64,000 nt of DNA from Pseudomonas paraversuta (GTDB taxonomy: Bacteria > Pseudomonadota > Gammaproteobacteria > Pseudomonadales > Pseudomonadaceae). The notes beneath the pieces were generated by a model. That model saw only the letters and a program-made list of their open reading frames with translations, was not told the origin of the DNA and made no database searches. The translations under genes were made by a program, and so were the position numbers. This document shows positions 1 to 9,403 of the stretch, one piece after another. The stretch is taken from the NCBI RefSeq assembly GCF_904063065.1, contig NZ_CAJFCL010000002.1:496001-560000 (forward strand), written 5' to 3'. How positions within the stretch are numbered: position 1 is the first letter of the stretch; every line of letters begins with the position of its first letter.

Positions 1-1
1 C

Positions 2-655
2 ATGCTCGAGCCCTACTCCCGGGAAGCCCATCGCCTGCTGCTGGAAGGCGCAACCGTAGCCCAGATAGACAAGGTGCTGACTGATCTGGGGCTGGCCATG
101 GGGGTGCTGGCCATGCATGACCTGGCCGGGATCGACGTCAGCTACCTGATCCGCGAGGCTCGGCGCGAGCAGATCCGGCAGGACCCGGGCTACTGCAAAA
201 TCGCCGACGCGCTGTATGACCTGGGGCACTACGGGCAAAAAACCGCCTGTGGCTTCTACCTCTATCAGGGCCGAGAACCTGTGGAGAATCCGGAGTTGAC
301 TGCTCTGGCTGAAAATATCGCCTGGGGCCTGGGGATCACCCGGCGTGTCATCAGCAATCAGGAAATCCATGATCGCTGCATGTTCATGCTTATCAACGAA
401 GGGATTGCGCTGCTGGATGAAGGTATCGCGCAACGCAGCGGTGATATCGATCTGGTATGGATCAACGGCTATGGCTTTCCGGCCTGGCGAGGCGGCCCCT
501 TGCACTATGCCCGGACCCTTGGTCTGGATGTGGTGCTTGAGGGAATCCGCCACTATCGCCAGAGCCTGGGCGCTTATGGGCAGATGTGGTTCCAGCCGGC
601 GCCGCTGTTGGAGCGTCTGGTTGCCGCGGGTAAAACCCGGGTTGAAGTGATCTGA
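2..655 (+). CDS. 3-hydroxyacyl-CoA dehydrogenase, C-terminal part (5' end outside window)
   Basis: This is the C-terminal 217 residues of a gene that enters from the left edge; the ATG at position 2 is probably an internal methionine. The two 3HCDH C-terminal domains can be seen: the first around residues 1-90 (a Y-Q-K-T-A-C-G-F-Y-type segment near 77-86) and the second around 105-205, with the INGYGFPAWRGGPLHYA segment typical of FadB/FadJ multifunctional proteins. In the family this part completes the NAD-dependent oxidation of 3-hydroxyacyl-CoA in beta-oxidation. It converges on an acyl-CoA ligase gene and shares a bidirectional terminator with it. The N-terminal hydratase and NAD-binding parts cannot be judged from here. 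Confidence 0.88.
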   Translation: MLEPYSREAHRLLLEGATVAQIDKVLTDLGLAMGVLAMHDLAGIDVSYLIREARREQIRQDPGYCKIADALYDLGHYGQKTACGFYLYQGREPVENPELTALAENIAWGLGITRRVISNQEIHDRCMFMLINEGIALLDEGIAQRSGDIDLVWINGYGFPAWRGGPLHYARTLGLDVVLEGIRHYRQSLGAYGQMWFQPAPLLERLVAAGKTRVEVI

Positions 656-724
656 GCCAAACTGCAACAAGGAGCCGGGGGCGGTGATTGCCGTAGATGG
701 CGAGCATCTGCCCCCCGCCAAGGT

Positions 725-757
725 AAAGCCCCTGCGCCGTGGCACAGGGGCTTTTTG
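725..757. terminator. Bidirectional Rho-independent terminator
   Basis: A perfect 10-bp stem (AAAGCCCCTG at 725-734 pairing with CAGGGGCTTT at 745-754, 10-nt loop) is followed by a T run on the plus strand and flanked by A residues on the other side, so it can stop transcripts from both directions. It lies between two convergent genes. Confidence 0.85.
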
Positions 758-759
758 CG

Positions 760-2403
760 TCAGGTCAACAGGCTTTCGCGGATCAGCTTTTTGTTGATCT
801 TGCCCACACTGGTCTTGGGAATTTCAACCACAAAGTCGAACTGTTTGGGTATCGCCCATTTGTTGATGCGGCCACAGGCCACGAACTGCTGCAGGTGGAC
901 CTCAAGCATGGGTTGATCGACGTACTGCCCGGGCTCGCATACCACCAGGGCCATCGGCCGTTCGCCCCACTGCTCATCCGCTACACCCACCACGGCCACC
1001 GCTATCACTGACGCGTGTTCACTGATCAGGTTCTCCAGATCCAGGGAACTGATCCACTCGCCGCCGGTTTTAATCACATCCTTGATCCGGTCTTTGATTT
1101 CCACCCGGCCCTGGGGGTCGATGGAGGCCAGGTCGCCGGTGTGCAGCCAGCCGTCCTGCCACAGTTCGGCGCCTTTTTCAGGTTCCTTCAAATAGCCCTG
1201 GGTCAGCCAGGGTGCACGTACCACGATTTCGCCCAAAGACTCTCCATTGTGGGCAACGGCATGACCGCTGCCATCGATGATCTTCAGGTCGACCATCGGT
1301 ATCGGCATTCCGGTTTTAATGCGCTGGCTGAGTCGGGTTTGCGTGGAGTGCTCAATTTCTGCTGCGTTCAGGTAGCTGGTGCAGAGCATCGGGCAGGTTT
1401 CTGACATACCGTACCCGCTGTGTACCTGAATGCCTTTGGCGCTCGCCTGGCTGGCGATTGCCAGGGTCAGGGCGCTGCCACCCAGAAGCATTTTCCAGCT
1501 GTCAAAGCGGGTATTAACCGCCTCCTCGCAACTCAGGATCATTTGTAGAACTGTGGGCACGCAATGGGAGAACGTGACCTTTTCTTCCCGGAACAGCCTG
1601 ACCAGACTGTTGGGTTCGTAACGGCCGGGGTACACCTGCTTGATCCCCATCAGCGTCGCCACATAAGGCACCCCCCAGGCATGCACGTGGAACATCGGCG
1701 TGATCGGCATATAAACGTCATCGGAACGTACCAGCGGCAAGCTCTGGTAACTGCCCATGGCTCCCACGGCATTCAAGGTATGCAGCACCAACTGACGATG
1801 GGTGAAATACACACCTTTAGGGGCACCTGTGGTGCCCGTGGTGTAGAAAATCGTCGCCACCGAATTTTCGTCAAAGTCGGGGAAATCGTAATCGGTAGCC
1901 GCCTGCGCCAGCAGGCTTTCATATTCGCCCAACAGCGGCAGGTCGGTGCGCCGAGGCTGGTCGTCAGTGAGGCGGATAAAGCCTTTGACCCTGGTCAGAG
2001 CGGGTTGGATCTGCTCAATCAAGGGCAAGAAATCATCATGCACCAGCACCAGGTCGTCCTCGGCGTGATTCATGGTGTAGAGCACCTGATCCGGAGAAAG
2101 GCGAATGTTGACCGTGTGCAGCACTGCGCCAATCATGGGCACCGCAAAAAAACATTCCAGGTAGCGGTGGCTATCCCAGTCAAGCATGGCGACCGTATCC
2201 CCGGCCTTGACTCCGGCAGCGGTCAGGGCGTTGGCCAGTCGGTGGATACGCTGGTTCAGGGTCTTGTAGCTGTAACGCAGTTTGTCGGCGTAGACGATTT
2301 CATTGCCCGGCTCATAGCGAGCGCCCGACAGTAGCAGGCGCTTGATCAATAGCGGGTAGGTATAGGCGCCATCTGCTGGTGGAATTATTTTTGTTTTAAG
2401 CAT
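760..2403 (-). CDS. Fatty-acid--CoA ligase (AMP-binding, AlkK-like)
   Basis: 547-residue acyl-adenylate-forming enzyme that activates a fatty acid with ATP and CoA. The phosphate-binding motif YTTGTTGAPKG is at residues 187-197 and the C-terminal catalytic lysine motif (TSVGKINKK) is about 12 residues from the end. The general layout, with HTVNIRLSPDQ and NHAEDDLVLVHDDFLP segments, resembles medium-chain acyl-CoA synthetases of the AlkK type. The ATG at 2403 is chosen because AGGAA lies just upstream; a longer frame to 2454 would begin without a good ribosome site and run into the neighbouring gene. It is the last gene of a same-strand run behind an acyl-CoA dehydrogenase (34-bp gap), which fits beta-oxidation of an acid of unknown chain length. 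Confidence 0.9.
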   Translation of the reverse strand: MLKTKIIPPADGAYTYPLLIKRLLLSGARYEPGNEIVYADKLRYSYKTLNQRIHRLANALTAAGVKAGDTVAMLDWDSHRYLECFFAVPMIGAVLHTVNIRLSPDQVLYTMNHAEDDLVLVHDDFLPLIEQIQPALTRVKGFIRLTDDQPRRTDLPLLGEYESLLAQAATDYDFPDFDENSVATIFYTTGTTGAPKGVYFTHRQLVLHTLNAVGAMGSYQSLPLVRSDDVYMPITPMFHVHAWGVPYVATLMGIKQVYPGRYEPNSLVRLFREEKVTFSHCVPTVLQMILSCEEAVNTRFDSWKMLLGGSALTLAIASQASAKGIQVHSGYGMSETCPMLCTSYLNAAEIEHSTQTRLSQRIKTGMPIPMVDLKIIDGSGHAVAHNGESLGEIVVRAPWLTQGYLKEPEKGAELWQDGWLHTGDLASIDPQGRVEIKDRIKDVIKTGGEWISSLDLENLISEHASVIAVAVVGVADEQWGERPMALVVCEPGQYVDQPMLEVHLQQFVACGRINKWAIPKQFDFVVEIPKTSVGKINKKLIRESLLT

Positions 2404-2437
2404 TATGGAAATTCCTGATTCTTTATTTAGACGTGCC

Positions 2438-4216
2438 TCAGAACTGCACGGCATCCAGCAGATAGAGACTTTCGCTGCCCGACTTGACCGATGAACTCAG
2501 TGATTCAATGCGTGGCAGCAGGCGGGCAAAGTAAAAACGTGCGGTGCCCAGCTTGCTGGCGTAAAAATCATCTTCGGTGTGTTTTTCCAGGGCCACCTGG
2601 GCCATACGCGCCCACAGGTAGGCGTAGGCGGTGTAGCCGAACACTTGCAGGTATTCGACTGAGGCCGCGCCCACTTCATTCGGGTTGTTCCGGGCCCGGT
2701 CCAGTAACCAGGCGGTCAGCTCGTCGAGGTTGTCCACGGCCGCGTTGAGCGGCTTGGTGAACTCGGCCAGTTCAGCACTGGCGGTTGCGCTGAACTGGCG
2801 AATTTCATCGGCAAACAGCCGGTACAGTGCCCCGCCACTGCCGACAATCTTGCGTCCTGTCAGGTCCAGCGCCTGAATGCCATTGGTGCCTTCGTAGATC
2901 TGGGTGATCCGCACGTCACGTACAAGTTGCTCCTGGCCCCACTCGCGGATATAGCCATGGCCGCCGAAAATCATCTGCCCGTGCAGAGTGGCTTCCAGGC
3001 CCATGTCGGTGAGAAACGCCTTGGCAACCGGAGTCAGCAATGACACCAGTTGTTCTGCTCGCAGCCGGGCGGGCGGGTCCTGACTGTATTTGGCGGTGTC
3101 CAGTTGCAGGGCCACATAACTGGAGAAGGCTCGTCCGCCTTCGTTCAGGGCCTTCATGGTCAGCAGCATGCGTCGCACATCCGGGTGCACGATAATTGGA
3201 TCGGCGGCCTTTTGGCTATTCTGTGCGCCCGTCGGGGCGCGGCTTTGCAGGCGCTCACGGGCATAGTCGATGGCACTTTGATAAGAGCGTTCGCCCTGCG
3301 CCAGGCCTTGAATGCCGACACCCAGCCGCTCGTAATTCATCATGGTGAACATCGCCGCCAGCCCTTTGTTGGGCGCATCGACCAGCCAGCCGGTCGCCTG
3401 GTCGAAGTTCATCACGCAGGTCGCGGACGCCTTGATGCCCATCTTGTGTTCGATGGAGCCGCAAGACAGTGAGTTGCGCTCGCCCAGCGTCCCGTCGGCA
3501 TTGACCAGTATCTTGGGCACCAGAAACAGTGAAATGCCTTTTGGCCCGGCGGGTGCATCCGGCACTCTGGCCAGTACCAGGTGAATGATGTTCTCGGTCA
3601 GGTCGTGCTCACCGCTGGTGATGAAAATCTTGCTGCCGCTGATGGCATAACTGCCATCGTCCCGGGGCTCGGCTCTGGTACGCAACAGGCCCAGATCGGT
3701 GCCGGCATGGGCCTCGGTCAAGCACATGGAGCCGCTCCAGAGGCCGGCATACATGTTGGGCAGGTACTTTTCTTTCAGCGCTTCGCTGGCATGGGCATTG
3801 AGTGACAGGCAGGCGCCGGCGGTGAGCATCGGGTAGAGACCGAACGACAGGTTGGCCGCGTTGACCATTTCTTCAACCTGGGCACTGATGGCCTTGGGCA
3901 TGCCCATGCCGCCGTAACGCGGGTCGCCGCCCAGACCGACCCAGCCACCTTCAGCGAAAGTCTGATAGGCCGCCTGAAACCCCTCGGGCGCCTGCACTGC
4001 GCCATTGTTCCAGGCGCAGCCTTGCTCATCCCCTTTCTGGCGCAGCGGGGCGATGATCCCGGCGCTGATCTTACCCGCCTCTTCCAGGATGGCGGCAGCG
4101 GTCTCTTCATCCACGACCCCGGACATGCCGGGCAGTCGGTCCCACAACCGGGACACCTGGAAAACCTCATTGAGCACGAAGCGCATGTCGCGCAGGGGAG
4201 CTTTGTAGTCAGACAT
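2438..4216 (-). CDS. Acyl-CoA dehydrogenase, long (592 aa) FadE/DmdC-like form
   Basis: FAD-dependent acyl-CoA dehydrogenase, the first oxidation step of beta-oxidation. The order seen is N-terminal helical part, FAD/substrate middle domain (CLTEAHAGTDLG near residue 170, then ISGSKIFITSGEHD), and C-terminal domain with QIYEGTNGIQ; Glu442 in that motif is the expected catalytic base. At 592 residues it has the extra C-terminal extension of the family that includes 3-methylmercaptopropionyl-CoA dehydrogenase DmdC, so a short or unusual acyl-CoA is as possible as a fatty acyl-CoA. It lies 7 bp downstream of the RND exporter gene, implying co-transcription. Confidence 0.92.
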   Translation of the reverse strand: MSDYKAPLRDMRFVLNEVFQVSRLWDRLPGMSGVVDEETAAAILEEAGKISAGIIAPLRQKGDEQGCAWNNGAVQAPEGFQAAYQTFAEGGWVGLGGDPRYGGMGMPKAISAQVEEMVNAANLSFGLYPMLTAGACLSLNAHASEALKEKYLPNMYAGLWSGSMCLTEAHAGTDLGLLRTRAEPRDDGSYAISGSKIFITSGEHDLTENIIHLVLARVPDAPAGPKGISLFLVPKILVNADGTLGERNSLSCGSIEHKMGIKASATCVMNFDQATGWLVDAPNKGLAAMFTMMNYERLGVGIQGLAQGERSYQSAIDYARERLQSRAPTGAQNSQKAADPIIVHPDVRRMLLTMKALNEGGRAFSSYVALQLDTAKYSQDPPARLRAEQLVSLLTPVAKAFLTDMGLEATLHGQMIFGGHGYIREWGQEQLVRDVRITQIYEGTNGIQALDLTGRKIVGSGGALYRLFADEIRQFSATASAELAEFTKPLNAAVDNLDELTAWLLDRARNNPNEVGAASVEYLQVFGYTAYAYLWARMAQVALEKHTEDDFYASKLGTARFYFARLLPRIESLSSSVKSGSESLYLLDAVQF

Positions 4217-4223
4217 GGTTGGC

Positions 4224-6758
4224 TTACTCAGTCAGTGACAGGGCACGACGCATGCCCTGTTTTTTGGGGTTGTCGGTCTCGCTGAGGTGTACCGCCGGCT
4301 CGTCGGGGGCAGTGCGACGACTCAGCGCAGGACCGCGCAACAGGAAGTACGACAGGGCAGGAATGAGAATCAGCGCGCCAAGCATGTTCCACAGGAACAT
4401 GAAGGTCAGCAGGATGCCCATGTCTGCCTGGAATTTGATCGGTGACCAGACCCAGCTCACCACCCCTGCCGCCAGGGTGATGCCCACCAGCCCCACGACC
4501 CGGCCGGTGAATGACACCGCTTTACGGTAGGCATCGGACAGTGACAGGCCCTGACGCTGGTGATGCAGCTGCACGCTGAGCAAGTACAGCGCGTAATCCA
4601 CGCCGATCCCCACACCCAAGGCAATCACCGGCAAGGTGGCAACCTTCACCCCGATGCCCATGACCACCATCAACGCTTCGCAGAGGATTGAGGTCAGCAC
4701 CAGCGGCAGCAAGGCCACCAGCGTGGCCCGCCAACTGCGGAAGGTGATCAGGCAGAACAGGGTCACCGCGGCGTAGACATAAAGCAGCATGGTGCGGTTG
4801 GCTTCGCGCACCACGATATTGGTCGCCGCTTCTATGCCGGCAGTACCGGCTGCCAGCAGGAACTGACGCTGCGGGGTGCTGTTTTCCCTGGCGAATTTGT
4901 CGGCAATGGCCACGACGGCGTCCAGGGTCTCGGCCTTGTGGTCTTTGAGAAAAGCGATCACGGGCATCAGCGAACAATCGGTGTTGAACAACTCCGGGGA
5001 ATTCACCGAAGCCTGCTGGGCGGCATAGTTGAGCACGTCCTGGTTGCGCTGGATGCTGTTGAGCTTGGGATTGCCTTCATAGGAACCGGCAGTGATCTGG
5101 CGTACGGCGTTTACCAGCGAAGAGGTGGCCTGTACCCCTGGGGACTGCTGCAGCTCCCATGCCAGACGATCGGCAAGAATCAGTGTCTGGTAGTTCAGGC
5201 AACCTTCCGGGGCGGTTTTTATCATGACCGCAAACAGATCGCTGGACAGCGCGTAATGGCGGGTGATGTAGGCGTTGTCGAGGTTGTAGCGCGAGTCTGC
5301 GCGCAGCTCCGGGGCACCGCTGTCAAGGTCGCCTATTTTCAGTTGCAGGCTGACCACAAAACCAATGCCCCCCATAAGCAGTGCCACCAGCACCGCACCG
5401 GTTGCCCACTTGCCAGTGGTGAAGCGGTCCAGCAGGTCCCACATTTTGCCGAAGCCTTTATGGCCGGTGGCCCGGGTTTCGATTTCAAGGGCCCGCTCGG
5501 CGGCTTTACGGCCCACACCGATATAAGACAGCGCGACGGGCATTAACAGCAAAGAAGTAAATATCAGGACTGCGACCCCGATGCTGGCAGTGATTGCCAG
5601 GTCCTGTATCACCGGAATATCGATCAGCATCAGCACGGCGAAGCCCACTGCATCGGCCAGCAGGGCTGTAACACCGGCAATGAACAGACGGCGAAAGGTA
5701 TAGCGGGCGGCAATCAATTTGTGTGTGCCGCGGGCGATGTCCTGCATGATGCCGTTCATTTTCTGTGCCGCATGGGACACGCCGATGGCGAAGATCAGGA
5801 AAGGCACCAGCACCGAGTAGGGATCAATGGCATAGCCCAGCCAGGCAATAATGCCCAGCTGCCAGACCACTGCAATCAGCGAGCAGCCCACCACCAGCAA
5901 GGTGCTGCGAACACAGCGGGTGTAGAGGTAGATGATGATCAGGGAAGTGACCACCGCCAGCCCGAAAAACATCATGACCTGAATCAAGCCGTCGATCAGA
6001 TCGCCCATCAGCTTGGCGAACCCTATGACCCGCACCTTGTACTGGCCTTTGCCCTCCTCCCCGGCCTTGCGTGCAGCGCTGTCACCGGCGAATTCGATCT
6101 TGTCCCGCAGTTGTTCTTCAAGCAAACGCGAGAATTGCTGATAGTTGACGCCCTTGCCCGTGGCGGAGGTCTTGTCCAGCAGCGGTACGATCAACATGCT
6201 GGATTTGTAGTCACTGGCCACCAGACTGCCGACGATCCCGGCCCGGCTGATGTTCTGGCGCAGTTGTGCGATGTCTGCGGGCGAGCCTTGATAAGTGCCG
6301 GGCATCACCGGGCCGCCCTGAAAGCCTTCCTCGGTGACTTCGGTCCAGCGTACACCGGGGCTCCATAACGACTTCATCCAGGCCCGGTCAACACCTTCAG
6401 TGATGAACAGCTGGTCGTTGACCTGTTTGAGGACTTCAAGGTAACCGGGATCGAAAATGTCGCCCCGGGTGTTCTCCACCACCACCCGTACCGAGTTCCC
6501 CAGCCCGCGTAACGACTGGCGGTTTGCCAGGTAGTTCTGGATGTACGGCTGGCTCTGAGGAATCATTTTTTCGAAACTGGGTCGCAGTTCCAGGCGCGTC
6601 AACGCCATATAACCCAGGAGCACGGTGACCAGTGCCATCAGTAGCATGAACAGTGGGCGGTAGTTGAACACCAGCCGCTCCAACAGGTTGCCGGAGTGGC
6701 GGTCGAAGTCCCGCAGATCGCGGATCACCGGCATGGTGTCTTGCTTGATATTGCCCAT
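4224..6758 (-). CDS. RND superfamily (MMPL-type) exporter
   Basis: 844-residue inner-membrane transporter. One hydrophobic helix near residues 35-55 is followed by a periplasmic loop of about 200 residues, a group of five helices (about 255-415), then the same pattern again: a helix near 445-470, a loop, and five helices at about 660-815. This two-fold layout is that of MMPL/RND proteins. It sits between a YCF48-repeat protein gene (31 bp) and an acyl-CoA dehydrogenase gene (7 bp). In Pseudomonas such exporters recur with DUF1302, DUF1329 and YCF48 genes, and the four probably form one envelope system for a lipid-like compound; the direction of transport is not known from sequence. Confidence 0.9.
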   Translation of the reverse strand: MGNIKQDTMPVIRDLRDFDRHSGNLLERLVFNYRPLFMLLMALVTVLLGYMALTRLELRPSFEKMIPQSQPYIQNYLANRQSLRGLGNSVRVVVENTRGDIFDPGYLEVLKQVNDQLFITEGVDRAWMKSLWSPGVRWTEVTEEGFQGGPVMPGTYQGSPADIAQLRQNISRAGIVGSLVASDYKSSMLIVPLLDKTSATGKGVNYQQFSRLLEEQLRDKIEFAGDSAARKAGEEGKGQYKVRVIGFAKLMGDLIDGLIQVMMFFGLAVVTSLIIIYLYTRCVRSTLLVVGCSLIAVVWQLGIIAWLGYAIDPYSVLVPFLIFAIGVSHAAQKMNGIMQDIARGTHKLIAARYTFRRLFIAGVTALLADAVGFAVLMLIDIPVIQDLAITASIGVAVLIFTSLLLMPVALSYIGVGRKAAERALEIETRATGHKGFGKMWDLLDRFTTGKWATGAVLVALLMGGIGFVVSLQLKIGDLDSGAPELRADSRYNLDNAYITRHYALSSDLFAVMIKTAPEGCLNYQTLILADRLAWELQQSPGVQATSSLVNAVRQITAGSYEGNPKLNSIQRNQDVLNYAAQQASVNSPELFNTDCSLMPVIAFLKDHKAETLDAVVAIADKFARENSTPQRQFLLAAGTAGIEAATNIVVREANRTMLLYVYAAVTLFCLITFRSWRATLVALLPLVLTSILCEALMVVMGIGVKVATLPVIALGVGIGVDYALYLLSVQLHHQRQGLSLSDAYRKAVSFTGRVVGLVGITLAAGVVSWVWSPIKFQADMGILLTFMFLWNMLGALILIPALSYFLLRGPALSRRTAPDEPAVHLSETDNPKKQGMRRALSLTE

Positions 6759-6789
6759 GTCTGGGTACTCGCTCTAATTGTTCTATGGC

Positions 6790-7863
6790 TTATTCGCCGG
6801 CCAGTGCCTGTGCACCACGGCTACCCACTACCACCAGCGAGCCATTGGCAGCCAGGGTGGCTCCGGCCACGGGGGCTATGTCCTGCTGCGCCAACAGGTG
6901 TAATCGCGGGCTGTCGGCCTGACTGAGCAACGCGTGCCCGGCCTGGGTGAACAGTTCGTACTGCCCCTGGGGATTGACGACGGCGGCTGTAATGCTGACT
7001 TGCAGGCCACTGCTGAGCGGACTCCAGTGCGCGCCGCCATCGCTGCTGCGCAACACATTGCCCCGCAGGCCGTAGACGATGACCTCGCCGGGTTTGCCGA
7101 TAACCCCGAAAAAACTGCCCTGATAGGGTGTGTGGATGGCCGCGAAACGCTGCGCGGTTTCATCCCATTTCAGCACCAGCCCCTGCTCACCGGCGATGTA
7201 CAGCGCGTCGCCGGTGGACGCTATGGCGTTGAGGTGAAAGCCCTGGGGGTTGTCGGTGCGGTCCTGAAAAGGGGTCCAGCTGCGGCCTCCGTCTTCGGTA
7301 CGCAGGATCAGGTTGAACACGCCGACCACATAACCCAGCCTGTCGTTGGCGAACCACACATCGAGCAGCGGTTTGTCGGCGCCTTCTGCCGCCAGACGCT
7401 GACCTTCTGCAACCAGTAATGGCCATTGCTCATTGCCGGGCTCGGCTATGGTCAGAGCGGTGTAATGCTTGATCAGCAAGTCACCGATCTGGCGCCCGTC
7501 CAATTGCTTGCGCCAGGTGACCCCAGCGTCACTGCTGTGCAGCACGACACCATCGTTACCCACCGCCCAGCCCTGTGTCGCAGATGGAAAATACACCGCA
7601 CTCAGATCACTGCTCAGGGGCACGCTGGCCTGGGTCCATTGCTTGCCAGCATCATCGGAATAAAGAATATGGCCACGCTGTCCCACGCTCACCAGACGCT
7701 CACCTGCACGGGTGATACCCACCAGCGGGCTGCGTACGGACAACGCGCTGGGTGCCGATGGCAGGTCCAGAACATCCACATAACTGGCGGCATACGCGCC
7801 ACCGGGCACCAGCGCCAGCAGTGGCAACAGCAGCGCCAGTTCGAACTTTTTAAGCAAACCCAT
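6790..7863 (-). CDS. YCF48/BNR-repeat periplasmic beta-propeller protein
   Basis: 357 residues starting at the ATG at 7863, which has GGAAGG six bases upstream; the frame stays open much further upstream but that stretch is low-complexity and has no signal peptide. The protein starts with a clear secretion signal (about residues 1-31, ending GGAYA). Repeats of the form GxxGxILYSDDAGKQW, GNDGVVLHSSDAGVTW and ILRTEDGGRSW mark BNR/YCF48 beta-propeller blades. No catalytic residues are recognised. Its place between DUF1329 and RND genes is the standard neighbourhood and suggests an accessory or assembly role for the exporter. Confidence 0.85.
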   Translation of the reverse strand: MGLLKKFELALLLPLLALVPGGAYAASYVDVLDLPSAPSALSVRSPLVGITRAGERLVSVGQRGHILYSDDAGKQWTQASVPLSSDLSAVYFPSATQGWAVGNDGVVLHSSDAGVTWRKQLDGRQIGDLLIKHYTALTIAEPGNEQWPLLVAEGQRLAAEGADKPLLDVWFANDRLGYVVGVFNLILRTEDGGRSWTPFQDRTDNPQGFHLNAIASTGDALYIAGEQGLVLKWDETAQRFAAIHTPYQGSFFGVIGKPGEVIVYGLRGNVLRSSDGGAHWSPLSSGLQVSITAAVVNPQGQYELFTQAGHALLSQADSPRLHLLAQQDIAPVAGATLAANGSLVVVGSRGAQALAGE

Positions 7864-8005
7864 ACCGCACCTTCCATGAAAACAACAGCGCGAGCACCTG
7901 GGTGCCTGCGCTGTCGGAGCCGGAAACTCAAGATACACAGCGTTCTTGAAGTCACTCTGGCGGGGCACTACAGCCTTGGGGCCCCGGATTTCTTTGAGCG
8001 GCTGC

Positions 8006-9364
8006 CTAGCGAATCCCGGCCCCGGCCAGGGCGTCCGGCGCCCACTGCACTTTCGAGAGCGGGTTGGTGTACTTGATGCCGCCGTACGGGCCGACGATAC
8101 CGTTGATGTTGTAGTTGCCCCCGACCAGGTCATAAATCATGAAAGGCGAGGTATCCGGGGTCTGTTTGTCGTAGCTCTGGCTGAGGAAGGTGAAGGCACC
8201 CCGGTAGAGCTTGCCGCTGGAGTCATATTGGTCGGAGGCCAAAGCGATCCAGCTGTCTTCATCCAGGTAAAAGCGGCGTTTGTGATAGATGTGGCGGGCG
8301 CCGGGCTTGAGCGTGGCTTCCACCACCCAGACCCGGTGTTTCTCCCAGCGCACATAATCCGGGGCAATGTGGTTGGCGGTCGTGAGCGGCCCGGCTTCCT
8401 TGGCATAGGTCAGCTTGTAGGTGTTATAGGGCACGATCAGTTCCTGCTTGCCCACCAGCTTCCAGTCGTAACGGTCCAGGGCGCCCATAAAGACGAAGGT
8501 ATCGTCGTAGGTGTTGGCGCCGGCGGTGCCGGGGTTCGGCGTGTCATAGGCAAGATCAGGGGCCAGCTTTACCCGCCGCTGACCCGGCAGGTACTGCCAG
8601 GCCTTGCGTGGCTGGGTCAACGGGTCGGCAGAATCCCTGAGCATGATGGCTTCACCCGCACGACGCGCAGGGCCGGTGTAATACAGCTTCATCTGGTAAA
8701 AAATGTCGGTACTGGCAACCGGCTTTGACATGTTTTCGTAGATCGGATAGTTCATGAATGCCAGCGCCGTGGTGGACAGTGTAGGCACCCCCGCAGCGTC
8801 AACGTTCCAGGAGTCATACTTGGTGTTCAGATTGGTACCCAGGTAGCGCAACAGGTGGTTCCACATGGCCTCGCTGCCCGAATGCGGAATCGGGAACGGT
8901 ACCCCGGGCAGCACGTTATCAATGGCCAGGCCGTCGTTGAGGCTCTTGGCATCGGTGGCGTTTTTCAGGGTATTGGCCAGCACCGGCGCAGGCAGCGATA
9001 CGGTACGGTGGGTCGGATACACATCGATCCGGTACGTCGGGTAGCGCCTGGCCAGCTCCACAGTGGTAGCGGTCAGCATTCCCTTGTACTGATCCACGTT
9101 TTTGCCATCGATGACCAGCAGCGGTTTCTCATCGGCAAAGGGGTCCGGGCGCATGCTGTCACCGGCTTTGAAGCTGGCAGGGGGGACGGTCAGACCGCCC
9201 TTGTAGGCCGGGATCGAACCATCGGCATTGCCTGCCATTTCGCCGCCCACTCCCGTCAGGCTGGTGCCCAGTTTTGCGGCCTCTTGCGCCGATACGCCGG
9301 CTTGAGCCTGGCCGGCAATGATGGCGGCCAGAGAAGCTGCGAGCACAGTACTTAGAAATTTCAT
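8006..9364 (-). CDS. DUF1329 outer-membrane/periplasmic protein
   Basis: 452 residues with a signal peptide (about 1-22, cut after GQAQA). The start at 9364 is set by GGAGAG seven bases upstream. The family-typical features are the N-terminal ELGTSLTGVGGEMAGN-like opening (here AKLGTSLTGVGGE) and a string of tryptophan/tyrosine-rich beta strands such as YDWKLVGKQELIVPYN. The function is not established; DUF1329 proteins nearly always accompany DUF1302 genes, as here (39-bp gap). An AAAAACAA motif (complement of 9380-9387) sits directly upstream of the ribosome site and could be a Crc/Hfq target. Confidence 0.87.
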   Translation of the reverse strand: MKFLSTVLAASLAAIIAGQAQAGVSAQEAAKLGTSLTGVGGEMAGNADGSIPAYKGGLTVPPASFKAGDSMRPDPFADEKPLLVIDGKNVDQYKGMLTATTVELARRYPTYRIDVYPTHRTVSLPAPVLANTLKNATDAKSLNDGLAIDNVLPGVPFPIPHSGSEAMWNHLLRYLGTNLNTKYDSWNVDAAGVPTLSTTALAFMNYPIYENMSKPVASTDIFYQMKLYYTGPARRAGEAIMLRDSADPLTQPRKAWQYLPGQRRVKLAPDLAYDTPNPGTAGANTYDDTFVFMGALDRYDWKLVGKQELIVPYNTYKLTYAKEAGPLTTANHIAPDYVRWEKHRVWVVEATLKPGARHIYHKRRFYLDEDSWIALASDQYDSSGKLYRGAFTFLSQSYDKQTPDTSPFMIYDLVGGNYNINGIVGPYGGIKYTNPLSKVQWAPDALAGAGIR

Positions 9365-9403
9365 CTGAATTCTCTCCACTTGTTTTTATAATTCGAGCGT
9401 CAG